DNA of 64,000 bases from NCBI GenBank assembly GCA_009733575.1, contig ML769423.1:1-64000 (forward strand), written 5' to 3'. Both the position numbers and the translations under genes were made by a program. Positions 11,411-21,841 of this stretch are shown here, in pieces. The number at the start of each line of letters is the position of its first letter. Position 1 is the first letter of the stretch. The stretch comes from Gymnopus androsaceus JB14 (Eukaryota; Basidiomycota; Agaricomycetes; Agaricales; Omphalotaceae). The notes under the pieces were generated by a model that was not told the origin of the DNA, ran no database searches, and worked only from the letters and a program-made list of their open reading frames with translations.

Positions 11411-12185
11411 ATGCCGCTTTACATGGTGTCCGGAACTCTTGTAATACCCTATGTTCCTTTCACCCAGATGCCCCCATCAAGCCCGGACATAGAACTTACC
11501 TCTGCTCCAGATGACAAGAAAAATGTCTTGGGAGACTCAGCCCCAGCAAATGGTCCTGAAAATAGTCCTGACAATAACCGACTTAATGGGTGGCTGGTTG
11601 GTACCGGCAGAGGAGAAGCTGGAGCGGGCTCATGGGGAGCCACAGGCGGCTGGGACAAAAATCATTGCAATTCCTGGGATCCTATACAAGCAGAGGATAA
11701 TCCCTTCCCAGTGGTGCTCTGGTTGAGTCAAGAATGAACCATGTTCGCCAGGACCTCCGTATGGCTCCCCTCACTTGGAATGGTCGTCCCGACTGCCCAG
11801 CACACCCTGGATGGTGAAGATCCGAAACATGGCAACAATGCAGCGTAAATTTCTTTCCTTCCTGCTCAAAAACGCGCTAAATATTTCGCAGTGTATGCAT
11901 GTAGCATCGCAGCGCAACGGTGTCATGCAGCCTTTCCAACCTTCACAGGGCCCCAGATCGAGGCCCGGCTTGCCTCGAACAACGAGGAGCTCACTGCCCG
12001 TAAACTCGAGCATCACCAAGATGTCCCAGCACATGGAGGAACTGCTGGTTGCTTATAACAACGCAGTGGACAAGCTTAGGGAGGTCGAGAACCGGGGGCA
12101 GCAGCTGGAGGATACTGAAAAGTTGCTTCGGGACTTACGTGCCATTGCTCTCACTTACTTTCCTCCTACCCCAGGCCAAATGTGA
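11411..12185 (+). CDS. Hypothetical accessory protein with C-terminal coiled coil
   Basis: Not recognised. Two overlapping pieces read in this direction: a Pro/Asp/Gly-rich segment (11411-11734, with RLNGWLVGTGRGEAGAG) and a segment ending at 12185. The latter contains a likely coiled coil (MSQHMEELLVAYNNAVDKL, then REVENRGQQLEDTEKLLRDL) and the terminus YFPPTPGQM. The two pieces are in different frames, so an unidentified intron or frame break lies near 11735-11830. It sits inside the KDZ element downstream of the viroplasmin-like gene and in the same orientation. Confidence 0.35.
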
Positions 12186-12724
12186 TATAGATTTTTAGCT
12201 TGTCATTGCCCACACCAAAAATTCTACTGCACAATTGAGAGTCCCCCGAAAAGTAACTTGTTATTTGATGGACCCTACCGAATAAAAATTCCCACTAAGA
12301 TACGCATGACGAATTGGTGCTAAAGGAAATTACTGAAACAAAAGGGTCAAAAGGCCAGCAGCCAGCAGCATCGCCCCCAAAAAAACTGCACAAAAAAGGT
12401 GAGCGAGCCTCGGACAGCGAACCTCATTCCTCACCGGAACACATATATATAACAGCGCCCTTCAACACAATGATTATCAGCTTGATGACTCTCAACATTG
12501 CAGGAACCAGTTCATCCGAAACGCGACCACGATCGGATGGATCCCTGACCAGACTTGACGCGCTGAATAACATTTGAAGTGATTTTAATGATAAAGCTGC
12601 TCAACTGGGCAGGCAGGGAAGATCAGGACACTGCCCTTGACGTCCTCGATGTGGCTTTCTGGGCTAGCATTCAATGTAAGTCGCGTCAACACCCAAGTTA
12701 GGGACACAAACTGAGACTTTCGCA

Positions 12725-12997
12725 GTGTACCGTTGCAGCGAGAAAGCCAGACACCAGGGTGCTCCTCAGCCCACTTTTACCGGTGTCCAGGTGCAAGAAC
12801 GACTCATCAAGATTGATGCCAAAATCGATGCAAAGAAAAGGGAGATTGTCACTGCTGCTAAGATTCATGCTATGCATGTCAGGAAAGCACAAACAAGCCA
12901 AGAAAAATTACAGGAGGATGAGCGAGAATTGAAGGAATATGAATTGGCCCGGGAAGAGCTACGAGACCTTGATCTCATTGCTTGGAGTTTGCTCTGA
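12725..12997 (+). CDS. Small charged coiled-coil protein, KDZ-element cargo
   Basis: Not recognised. The C-terminal 60 residues are strongly helical and charged (KIDAKIDAKKREIVTAAKIH, QEKLQEDERELKEYELAREE), ending LDLIAWSLL and a stop. A 'gtaag...cgcag' intron at about 12677-12725 probably joins it to an exon around 12600-12676. It may be the 3' end of the preceding plus-strand gene. Position and orientation fit the plus-strand cargo block. Confidence 0.35.
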   Translation: MYRCSEKARHQGAPQPTFTGVQVQERLIKIDAKIDAKKREIVTAAKIHAMHVRKAQTSQEKLQEDERELKEYELAREELRDLDLIAWSLL

Positions 12998-13052
12998 TTC
13001 GGCGGAAGTCACGAAGATCGTGGATGGACATAGAATCAAACATCTTATGGTA

Positions 13053-13640
13053 CTACACAAATAACAATATAGAAGTGTCTTGACCTTGTCGTGAGCTACA
13101 TATATGTGATCGTAGAATAATTGAACACAGACCTATTTCTTGCTCGTCGAGATTTCTCCTTTTGTGCCAGACAAGCGCGGTTCTTTTTACGGTATCGCGC
13201 CTGAGCCTCGCGATGTCTCTCCTTGGCTGACTGCTGGGTTTCGTGTGAGCTCTCAGATAATTGCTGGGCTCGGCTAAAGCAGCTATGTCACCCAATACAC
13301 CTAACACAATTTCAAAAGGAGGGACAAACATTTTGTTGCGCACAGACGTGCGTGTGAGTAGCAAGTCCTTGTTGCTGTCAGCACGAGTCAGTACTCTGAT
13401 TGAAAGCAACCTCTGGGTCTGGCGCACCATTGATAGTACTCTCTTCCGTAGATAATCCTACAGTAATATTGACGTTGCTCAAACCTTCCACGTATAATTT
13501 CTTCGATCATGTTTGGTGCCCAGCCCTCTTGAATCACCTCTTCACGATGCTCCTCATACGTGTAATCCCGTTTAGCATGGTCTGGGGCATATTTATCTTG
13601 AAACTTCATGCCGCCCAGAAATCAGAGAGTGAGTCGGGAT
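13053..13640 (-). other. Possible minus-strand coding fragment
   Basis: Between 13609 and 13388 the minus strand reads MKFQDKYAPDHAKRDYTYEE, then EEVIQEGWAPNMIEEIIRGR. This looks protein-like (tyrosine- and glutamate-rich), but no family is recognised. A second frame follows leftwards. Probably part of the minus-strand cargo block, with an unresolved intron. Confidence 0.3.
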
Positions 13641-13979
13641 GAGAACTTGGGAAGAAGAAAGTCGCGGCCACGTGAGAACAAAGATCTGCCTATTTAGGAT
13701 AGCCCGCGCCCGCCGCTGTTGAATATCACCACGGATGTTGAATATCACCACGGAAAGCTTGTATCACTCAAGAAGGTTGCATTTACCGCCGAATAGACTC
13801 TAACTGACAGCTAATCACAATTCAACAGTGGTCTTAAGGCTCAGGGCCTTACTATGGAAGATACTGAACAAAAAATCCAATACGTACATGATGCATTTCT
13901 TGGTTACTTACAAGTTATGGCTACTATCCACAAGACAAGATTGGCCAGTAAGATACATTGTGTGGACCCCATTAAACCC

Positions 13980-14422
13980 CTTTGCATAACGCTTCTCGAA
14001 ACTGCATTGAATATCACATTCAAATAGCTATCAGAGTACATTTAAGTACCTGACATGTATGTGCAATTCAATCGAATGAGTATGCACTCAATACTAGATG
14101 TCTTCCTCAAGTACCCGATGTCATCCTCTGGTTATAGAGTCAAGGAAATATAAGCAAATCCGAGATGGATTGAGATGATATGGCTACATAGTTCATAAGT
14201 ACTTATTTGAGCTTTGCATAACGCTTCTCGAAACTGCATTGAATATCACATTCAAATAGCTATTGAAGTACATTTAAGTACCTGACATGTATGTGCAATT
14301 CAATCGAATGAGTATGCAATCAATATTCGTTGTCTTCCTCAAGTTATAGAGACAAGGAAATATAAGCAAACGCGAGATGGATTGAGATGATATGGGTACA
14401 TAGTTCATAAGCACTTATTTGA
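13980..14422 (+). repeat. Tandem direct duplication, about 232 + 211 bp
   Basis: 13980-14211 and 14212-14422 are adjacent direct copies, both starting CTTTGCATAACGCTTCTCGA and both ending in ACTTATTTGAG. The first copy has about 20 extra bases around the CCTCAAGTACCCGATGTCAT region. The second copy overlaps the stop codon and last few codons of the minus-strand KDZ fragment, so duplication occurred at its 3' end. Just to the left, 13723-13755 holds a short tandem repeat of GAATATCACCACGGA. Confidence 0.85.
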
Positions 14423-15480
14423 GGCCCGACGTACTTCCTCCCGCAAAAGCTCCATCTCATTTTTAGACTTCTGTACATGGGCCCAGCTTCGACACCACTC
14501 TGCTCGTAAGATCTCATCCGCCTCTGTGCCCATCACATCTGTCCGCCAAATCCAGGATACTTGCTGCACTGGTACGACCCCATCCACTGTTTCAGTATTC
14601 ATTTGTACCTCTTGGCTAACGAAACTCGGATCCACACTGGAGGCATCCTCGTCGCGTAGGACACGCAACTGTTTCTCCCACTCTCCTGGTCCACGTAGCT
14701 CCAAGAGGGCCGCCCGTTGAGCAGTGTTACTGGCTCGCTCAAGGACAGAGGAAAGAGCTTGGTGGGAGCGAGTGGTTGGAAGCTGGTTCCGGATCAAACG
14801 AGTCCTCAAGCGAAGGTAGTACCGAAGGGCATCCAAGCTTTCGAAGCATCGATATTGACGCAATTTTTTCTCTGTTGCCACAGCAGGGTATTGAACATAC
14901 TGTAAGTCTGGAAATGGAATTTACTGCTGACGGAAGCCAGAGCTTTGCTTGCTCAGGCCCGACCTCGGAACTCGTCAATGGCTTGTTCGAATCTATCAAA
15001 TAACGTTGAAGACCGGGCATGTAAATGCTCTGTTGCTCCTGGAACCTGAGGAGGAGGTTTTGTAAGATAGACCTGCGTTTCGATCTCAGCGCGGCGAAGA
15101 GGACTTGATTGGCATCATTGTCGCAGAATTTAACCCTGTTGGATACACGAACAATTAGCCCAGCCAGCTTCAACTACTCACTTAAAAACCTACAGCGAAT
15201 CTTCCAAACTTATACCCAATGTTAAGAAAGCAGTGAGATCAACAGCTTGAGCCTCCATGGACAGCCCTTCCTCCAATTTCGACTTCAGAAAGAACTTGTT
15301 GGTTCCGAGGTCAATTTGTATTTTCAAACGAAAAAACAAAGAAATCACCGTTTTCAGAGAAGCCAAAAGGATTAGAAGACTCCGTCCTTTCGGAATTGGG
15401 GCGTTCATCCACTCGTTGCAAAGATTTTCCCAAACCTGAGTATTCTCTGCAGGTATATGTGCTGTAAACATAACATGGGA
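14405..15480 (-). pseudogene. KDZ transposase, C-terminal half, second copy
   Basis: The minus strand carries the last third of a KDZ transposase in the expected order. AENTQVWENLCNEWMNAP lies near 15450. SMEAQAVDLTAFLTLGISLE lies near 15200. LRFQEQQSIYMPGLQRYL lies near 15030; the Q..YMPG motif is characteristic. Next come ALRYYLRLRTRLIRNQLPTT and VQQVSWIWRTDVMG, then ILRAEWCRSWAHVQKS, ending with LLREEVRRASNKCL and a stop. Several frame changes and at least one intron (near 15180) separate the blocks. No upstream catalytic region (the YDIxCQW block) is seen on this strand, so it is a truncated copy. Confidence 0.72.
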
Positions 15481-15631
15481 CTGTCGTTGACAGATTGTGA
15501 AGCATAACAGCTTCCTTGTAGCGTTCTAATAAGTTGACCGATGCATCCATTGTCAAAGGAGGCTAGCATGTGAACGAACAAGTTCAGGTAGCATTGTAAA
15601 TGAAAGTATATAACAATTCGACATTGTAAAT

Positions 15632-16150
15632 CTAATACCCATAATTACCCAATTGTTGTGTTGTCATCGTCGACCTTAACGTACTTGTACCGTTCAATGT
15701 CCTCATCGGTTGGGCTGGTACTATCAATAGAAAACTTGTTAGTTCTAGATATAAAGAAGGCACTGGAATGGCAGCTGACACGGGAGGGGAACTTTGATGA
15801 AGGCAACAACGAATACGGCGGACCTCTCGAGCTTCCTGAGTCTCCTGCAAGCAACAGGCTTTGATGATTTGCATTGCCTGCAGATACGCCACTGCGCTGT
15901 GGTACGCGAGCAGCTTGGTCGGAAGCCTGAGTTGCCAAATTGTACTGTTGCTTGAGCTCTTATTAGTGGGGATTCGACAATGCGCTAATACATACTTACA
16001 CTATCTGATTCATCTCTGCTTCAAGCTCATCTAACACCTTTTGGCGGTGTTGTGCACACATTTCAACTTGCCATTCCATCATGGTGGGTGTATCATGATC
16101 ATTGAGCGCCGACATGAGCCATTTACATTCTTCTGCGCTGGTAAGATCAA
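15632..16150 (-). CDS. Hypothetical helical protein fragment in the KDZ element
   Basis: Not recognised. From about 16140 leftwards the minus strand reads SAEECKWLMSALNDHDTPTM, then MEWQVEMCAQHRQKVLDELE and EAEMNQI up to a donor-like GTAAG near 15998. A further piece (AYHSAVAYLQAMQIIKACCL) lies near 15890-15830. Composition is helical and charged. It may be a 3' extension of the viroplasmin-like gene at 16283-17578 or a separate small cargo gene. Confidence 0.35.
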
Positions 16151-16282
16151 GTCAGAGATGTGGGTTGTAGGAACACAACAGTTTTTTGTGGAACTCGTGC
16201 AGAGAGGCCATGGACATTGATAAAAAAGGAGATTTTATTGGTTGATTGGCAATAAGTATTTCAAAAAAAATGCCGACTCTAC

Positions 16283-17578
16283 CTAACCCTGCCGCATAAG
16301 CTTCTCCTGTGCCTTGTCCATGGCTGTAGTGTACACAGGGTTATTCCAATCCACGTCATCACTCCCATAGTCACTCTCTTGGTCATCTGGAATGCTGGAA
16401 GATGAGCTTGCATCAGTGAGTCGCTTGATGTCATCCCCATCTTTGACAAAAAGAAGTGGTTGTCGATGGGGCGAAACGCTGACATGGACATTGCCTTCAC
16501 ATTCCGGATTCGATTAATCAATGAGGGGGGCCGAGATATTGAGATTGGCTGGCAAGACCAAGGCTTGCGGCAATGGGCCATCATGGTAAGCGCGGTATGT
16601 GCGGAGAGCACTATCCATGTCTGGAACATGCGTGAACATGACCCCCGGCATGTCTACAAACTGGTGGAAAATGTCACTGCATTTTCCATTCAGTTCCCAT
16701 GCGATTGTAAAAAATAAGATAAACTTACAAGTCAGGAAAGACACTGATACGGGAACCTCTGCCCACAATGATGTATCTGTTAGGCCAACATTCGAACCAG
16801 TTTATTTCATCGGGCGTAGGAATACGTTTGTACACGGTGTAAAACGGGGATGGGTGTTCCATCAAGGAGCTGAGATGGCTTCCATCTTCAGTACCCGATT
16901 CGTCGGGAAATTGGCAATGAACCCTACCGGATAAGATGAAATTGGTTTTAACACAATTTTTTTTTTTGGAAAAAAAAAAAGACATACTGCGCAACCGGAG
17001 AGGGTGGTACAGATGACAAAGGCAACGAGGAAGGAAGGGCTTCCTCATCACTGTTCCTCTGAGAACCTTCAATGGAAACAATGTTCACTGGGGCAGAAAC
17101 ATAGGGGTTGGTGGCTGGAGCAGACACTGCTGGGTCTTCAGTGGTATCAAAGGCAGTGTGAGGGAGTCGAATACGAATGGCCTGGACATCTGCAGCGGAT
17201 TGCCATTCATTGGAATAATAGACAGTTTGTATGGGGTGACAACTCTGAGGGAAGACAGTCAAGGTTAGATTTGACGAAGCACGTGCCTGGGAAGTGTTAC
17301 CTGCTAAAACACTTAAGAGGACAATTGGGATCATAGGAGGCAGCAAAAGGTTTAAAATGCAGACTAGTGCTTTCCGAGAAATTTCTGTTTGCCATTGAGC
17401 TGTTGGAAGATTGCGCTAATTACACAGATATGTACCTTTCACCGGCTTGAAGGCTAAAGCGAGAATTATTGACTGCTGCATTGTCATTGGCACTGTCATA
17501 ACATTGGTCATTGGCCTCATTGAATTAAGGGCCACAAATACTTACCTTGGTTGCATTTGTTCGATAGTAGTGGTCCAT
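16283..17578 (-). pseudogene. Viroplasmin / RNase H1 N-terminal-like domain protein, copy 2 (interrupted)
   Basis: A mini first exon (17578-17546, MDHYYRTNATK, donor GTAAGT) precedes a low-complexity region (SSLPLSSVPPSPVAQ). After further introns comes the domain: INWFECWPNRYIIVGRGSRI, then FPD across an intron near 16730 to ELNGKCSDIFHQFVDMPGVM and FTHVPDMDSALRTYRAYHDG. This fits the viroplasmin/RNase H1 N-terminal pattern, but more loosely than copy 1. An in-frame TAA at 16514-16516 interrupts it. The frame then continues (SPHRQPLLFVKDGDD ... DNPVY-like tail) to a TAG at 16283, so a nonsense mutation or unrecognised intron is present. It is divergent from the KDZ transposase at 17668, with only 89 bp between start codons. 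Confidence 0.5.
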
Positions 17579-17667
17579 GGAAGAAGACCAGAAAGTTAAG
17601 TGCTCACACTAAACGTGTTAGGTTTGGCGCTGTCTAAGTGCCTTTTCGTTCTTTCTCACTTTTGCTC
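17579..17667. promoter_or_regulatory. Shared divergent promoter interval inside the KDZ element
   Basis: Only 89 bp separate the ATG of the minus-strand viroplasmin-like gene (17578) from the ATG of the plus-strand KDZ transposase (17668). Both starts are supported by adjacent coding exons. No clear TATA box is visible; the stretch includes pyrimidine-rich TTCGTTCTTTCTCACTTTTG just before the transposase start. A bidirectional promoter is an inference from spacing. Confidence 0.4.
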
Positions 17668-20600
17668 ATGGCTCCCCAAAAACATCAACATTACAATGCT
17701 CATACCAAGGAGAACGACTTTACATTCAGTCGCTCACAGGAGGTCGTTGTACAGTCAGGTTTGCCCATGACAATGCCCATCTCCCCTCAGAAAGGTAGCA
17801 AGTCATGGATTAAAGTTGCTCATTGGGAACCCGAAGATCATACGGACTATGCACTGGACCCTCCATCAGAGGTCTCCAACGATGATTTATGGCAGAAATC
17901 TATCTATCCAGACGAAGGCATTGTCCCAAAACCCCAGGCGCCATCGAAAAGGAAGAAGAGGTCTTTGCAGTCGGTGAGTTTTTATGAGCTCATCACACCT
18001 CTCATTTACTTAGGGGTATTTGACTAGTTGCGTCCACACCTATACTGGCGTAATAACTCGCAAGATGAGTTCTTGGATGAGTTAATATGATTCGACGGAA
18101 GAGGTGATTCCCAGCATCTGGAGGTATGCGGGGAGTGCTGGACACGGAAGGACCCCCACCCAGGAGATCCATTGTTTCGTTGCAGAGATTGTAATCTGGA
18201 GGATATGGTGTGCGAGAGGTGTTGTCTAAGAAGGCACCGGTTCAATCCTTTGCATCGCGTCAAAGTGGGTTTTTTTTGTTTACTTGGCTGGAGCATGGTC
18301 AAAGTTAAACTGGTTTTTCTTAGCAATGGAAGGATGGTCAATTTATTGAACAGTCGCTAAAGTCTCTGGGTCTTCCGATAGTTCTCATGCACCAGTCTTT
18401 GTCATGCACTAATCCACGTCCTTGTCATAAGCAATTTCGTGTTTTACATACGAATGGCATGCATGAAGTTAATATGTGGTTCTGTGGTTGCAAACAAGGT
18501 CAGAATGTCGCCGATCACATCCAACTTTTACGCAGGGGTTTCTATCCTTCGAGCCAAGGGAACGGTCAAATCAAGACCATCGCGACGTTTCGTTATTTGG
18601 AACTTCTTCATCATCTCATGCTCTCGACCAAAGCATCCACATACAACTTCTATTGGGGCCTCTGCAAGATCACCGATGCATCAGGACTGACAAAACATCC
18701 ATGGAGGTATTGTGCACTCGTACGAATGGTACTTCAATGGTGCCACCTGAAACTACTCAAGCAGTGTGGTAGAGGTCACGATCCGACTGGTGTGGCAGGG
18801 ACTGCCAATGGTGAACTGGTTGTGAAATGCCCATTGTGTCCTCACCCAGGCATAAATCTGCCGAAGGGATGGGAGAGCGACAAGAAGAACACTGACTTAT
18901 ACGCGTTGCGAGTAGCCATGGATGCTAACTTTCATTTGAAAGAGCAGCTTGTCTCATCCCACTCGAGAGATCCTGGCTTGAACAATGGTAAAGGTTACTT
19001 TGTGCCACAAGAACCATATGAACAATATGTGCTTTCTTTGGCCTCTGAGGAAGATGTATGTCTTTCTGTATTTTACTGTTGATTCACTACTAACATTCGT
19101 GACAGATAAGTACCTGCGTTGGATTTCAGGCCATTATAAAAGCTACCACGCAATTTTCTAAGGGGCTACAATACACAGGTGTAGCAGCTGTAGGTTGTGT
19201 GCGAGGCGAGATGTGGCTACCGAATAGGGCCGGGAGCATGCAAAAAGGCGAAAGGTATGTGAATAAGAGCTTTTTTGTTGATGCATCTCTCTAAACGGAT
19301 TATTACAGATATGCTAATATAGACTATGTATTCGTGTCAGTAGTCCGCCAATACCTCGGCATCTGGCTGGTGATTGTCAGTTATGACATTGTCTGCCAAT
19401 GGTTCATTCATTTGTTTGACAGGATGCAGAATCAATGGCGTCCTGATATGCGTCCTCCAGGAGGTACCTCGTTCATTCCAGTGATTGGGAAATTCCACAA
19501 GCCAGCGCATTTGACTGAAAATCACGAACAGTTTTGTGCCCTTGTGATCATGCTTATGGGAATGTTGGATTTTGAGCTGATGGAACACTTGTGGGGAGTC
19601 CATAATGTCCTGGGCAATGCCACAAAGAGTATGGGTCCAGGTACTCGAATCGACATGTTAGAAGCCCACTTTGGATTTCACAATTGGGAAAAGTATATTG
19701 GACACGGAGAAACCTTATGGCAGAAGTACAAGGATAGCATTCAAGACAGGAACCGCCAGCAAGAAGCTCATGAGAGCTTCATGAATTCTCTTCCTGAAGA
19801 GCTTGTGAAGAAGTGGGAAGCTTTGTTCAAGAAATGGGATTCTGCACCGCATCCGAAAGACAAGGACATCAATCCATGGAAGACCTCAGAAGAATGTAAG
19901 TGGTTGATTTGGGGGAGCAGAACATGTACTAATGAAACCGCAGTTTTGTTGGAGGCTGAAGTAGAGCAGGAACTAGCCTTTGAGGATGCGCAGCGCTTGA
20001 GAGACAGGAAACACGCTCCCCTCCACAAGACTCGTGCTGCAAAATTTGTGAAATATTCGCTTGATATTGAGGAAAATCAGTGAGGTTATTTCAATCATCT
20101 AAGAACTAAAGCTGACAATCTATTTCATTTAGGGAGAAGCTGAGCAAGGACCTCGAGATGTTCAAAAAATCGCTACAGACAGGTCGTCAATCTTCAGCCC
20201 TAATGGATCAGCGGACCATACTCACTCAGGAGTATCAAAGGTGTGGAGGAGCTATGATCAATTAATATGCCTGGCTTACTCCAGCTGTTGCTGGATAAGA
20301 AGCTCCCAACGGCTCATGAATCGGACACCAATCCCGAGGAGGCAAAGATCTGGCTGCCGTCTTCCTTGACGGCAGAAGAGCGAGCTCGAGTCTGCACGGA
20401 AGGCTTGTGTGATATGGAGATACGTCTGCACAAAGCTCATTGCCATGATGCGCTCCAAGGGCTCCGTCATACGCTACGCATTAAAATGTGCATGATTCTA
20501 TTCAAGAACGCGAATGTTAGAGGGCAGAGGGACTCAGGACGTTCTCGGGAAGTCATTGATGGCATACACAATCGAGCCAAGGGATGGGCAGATCGTTATC

Positions 20601-21345
20601 AGTAGAAACCACTCCTCACTACTGGAATTGCTGGAACCTGGAGACTGGGAGACAGCATTGCGACCTCTGCTTAATTCGGACGTACGGAGCTACATGGACG
20701 TGGAGAAGAAGAAGGGAAGGGGCAGACAGGGCATGAATGAGGAAGATGGGGAAGAGAACTCAATGGATGTGATTCTAGAGGAGGAAGAGCAAGACATGAG
20801 CCTATTCAGCGAGGAAAGGGATCGCCAGAGACGGTACTGGCCAATCCCGATGCATAATCTCATGGATATGGCGGACCTCTGCGGTGAATGTTGATGATGG
20901 GGCGGATAAGGATAACAAGCTTTTGCGGGTAGAGTGGGTGAGGAGCCGCGCCCAGATGGCCAGGGCATTGGAGGAGGTTCGGTACGTTTGGGAAGACATG
21001 CGATGGACAGTGGAACTCATGGAGCATAAAGCGGAATGGTGGGTCAAGCAGGATGAGCAGAGGAGTGGCAAGAGCAAAGCACTTCAAGAAGGGCTGAAAG
21101 CCTATGCTTTGAAACAGGCAGCAATTCAGAAGGGGCTAAAGCAGATGTGCATAGATGTTTGGAAAAGGTCGTTGGATAGCAAGGATCACACGGAGGATGC
21201 TGCCGACACTGATATGCGCATGAAGCTTGGAGTGCCAATTGCGGGAGGAGATCGGGATGAGCAGGAGGAGGACGAGGAGGATGAGGAAGATGAAGGGGTG
21301 GGCTCCTGTGATGCTGATGATGGTGAAGATCTCGGTTGGGCTTAG
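17668..21345 (+). pseudogene. KDZ transposase with CxC2-like cysteine cluster (nearly complete, inactivated)
   Basis: Exons 17668-17973, 18028-18264, 18324-19055, 19106-19254, 19309-19895 and 19944-20079 splice in phase, followed by 20133 onward. Visible blocks: a cysteine cluster (CGECW, FRCRDC, VCERCCLRRH and a final LHRV); GCVRGEMWLPNRAGSMQKGE; YANIDYVFVSVVRQYLGIWL; VSYDIVCQW, the hallmark of the family; IPVIGKFHKPAHL; DFELMEHLWG; MGPGTRIDMLEAHFGFHNW; YMPGLLQLLLDKKL; ALQGLRHTLRIKM; LRVEWVRSRAQMARALEEVR. The usual DGExxER block reads DFELMEH here. Inactivating changes: TGA at 18088-18090 where the family usually has R, a one-base loss just before YMPG (about 20266), and frame changes near 20602 and 20890. 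The C-terminus is acidic. Confidence 0.85.
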
Positions 21346-21454
21346 TGTACATGCTGGACATTAATATGGACAATAGCATTGACTTCGCAGTAAATTGGGT
21401 TACATGAGCTTAGTGATATAAGTTAATTGAGTTATAGTATATTATCTAACAGCT

Positions 21455-21560
21455 TGGGGAAGTGGTCTAATGGGTTCAATCTGGCGCTAAAACTACTTGT
21501 TTAATAGTGGTCTTACGTTCGATCCTGGGTCTGCACTCTTGAGAACATTTTTACTGGATT
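21455..21560 (+). other. tRNA-like (Pol III A/B box) module, right end of KDZ element
   Basis: AGTGGTCTAATGGGTT (21461-21476) resembles an A box and CGTTCGATCC (21516-21525) a B box at tRNA-like spacing. ATTTTTACTGG follows, as at the left end. Stem pairing is poor, so it is not a functional tRNA. It reads outward towards the right TIR, mirroring the left module. Confidence 0.45.
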
Positions 21561-21689
21561 CTGGCCGCCCAAACAGGTGGCCGGGCCCGGTGATCTTGTT
21601 GTCAGAGGTTCAGTCCAGGTCGTCCATATCGGGAATTGATTACTGCAATCTATATCTACCACCGGTGGATTAGATGCATAGTTAAGTCA

Positions 21690-21841
21690 CTGGCCAATTG
21701 CCCAAAGGATTAATCCCTTTGATTGCATGGGCATTTGCCCTACAGTGTGGTGGCTAATCAATTCCCCAAGCTGATCAATCCCAGCCTTGGGCTACTTCCC
21801 AAGTCTGATGTGATCGCTAGCATACATGGCTGCCATAGCTA
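21690..21841 (-). repeat. Right terminal inverted repeat of the KDZ element
   Basis: Inverted partner of 6303-6455. It carries CAATTGCCCAAAGGATT, then CCCCAAGCTGATCAATCCCA and GCCTTGGGCT, ending near TGCCATAGCT. The outer boundary is approximate and no target-site duplication is evident. Confidence 0.75.

Larger units (their letters stand above)
6303..21841. mobile_element. Decayed composite KDZ (Kyakuja-Dileera-Zisupton) DNA transposon, about 15.5 kb
   Basis: The ends are inverted repeats. The left end (6303-6455) and right end (21690-21841) share AGCCCAAGGCTGGGATTGAT, CAGCTTGGG and AATCCTTTGGGCAATTG in opposite orientation and in the same order. Between them lie a KDZ transposase pseudogene (+), the C-terminal half of another KDZ transposase (-), and at least five accessory genes. 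No 8-bp target duplication is recognisable, so the exact limits are uncertain and the insertion is old. Genes lie in four blocks: minus (7.2-10.4 kb), plus (10.4-13 kb), minus (13-17.6 kb) and plus (17.7-21.3 kb). It could instead be two nested or merged KDZ elements, since two transposase C-termini are present. Confidence 0.75.

Noticed and set aside
13721..13760. GAATATCACCACGGA tandem repeat as a possible protein-binding array
   Set aside because: Only two or three copies are visible, so there is too little to claim a function; noted under the tandem duplication.
6303..21841. TET/JBP dioxygenase cargo, known in some fungal KDZ elements
   Set aside because: I looked for the HxD...H iron-binding arrangement in every cargo frame and did not find it.
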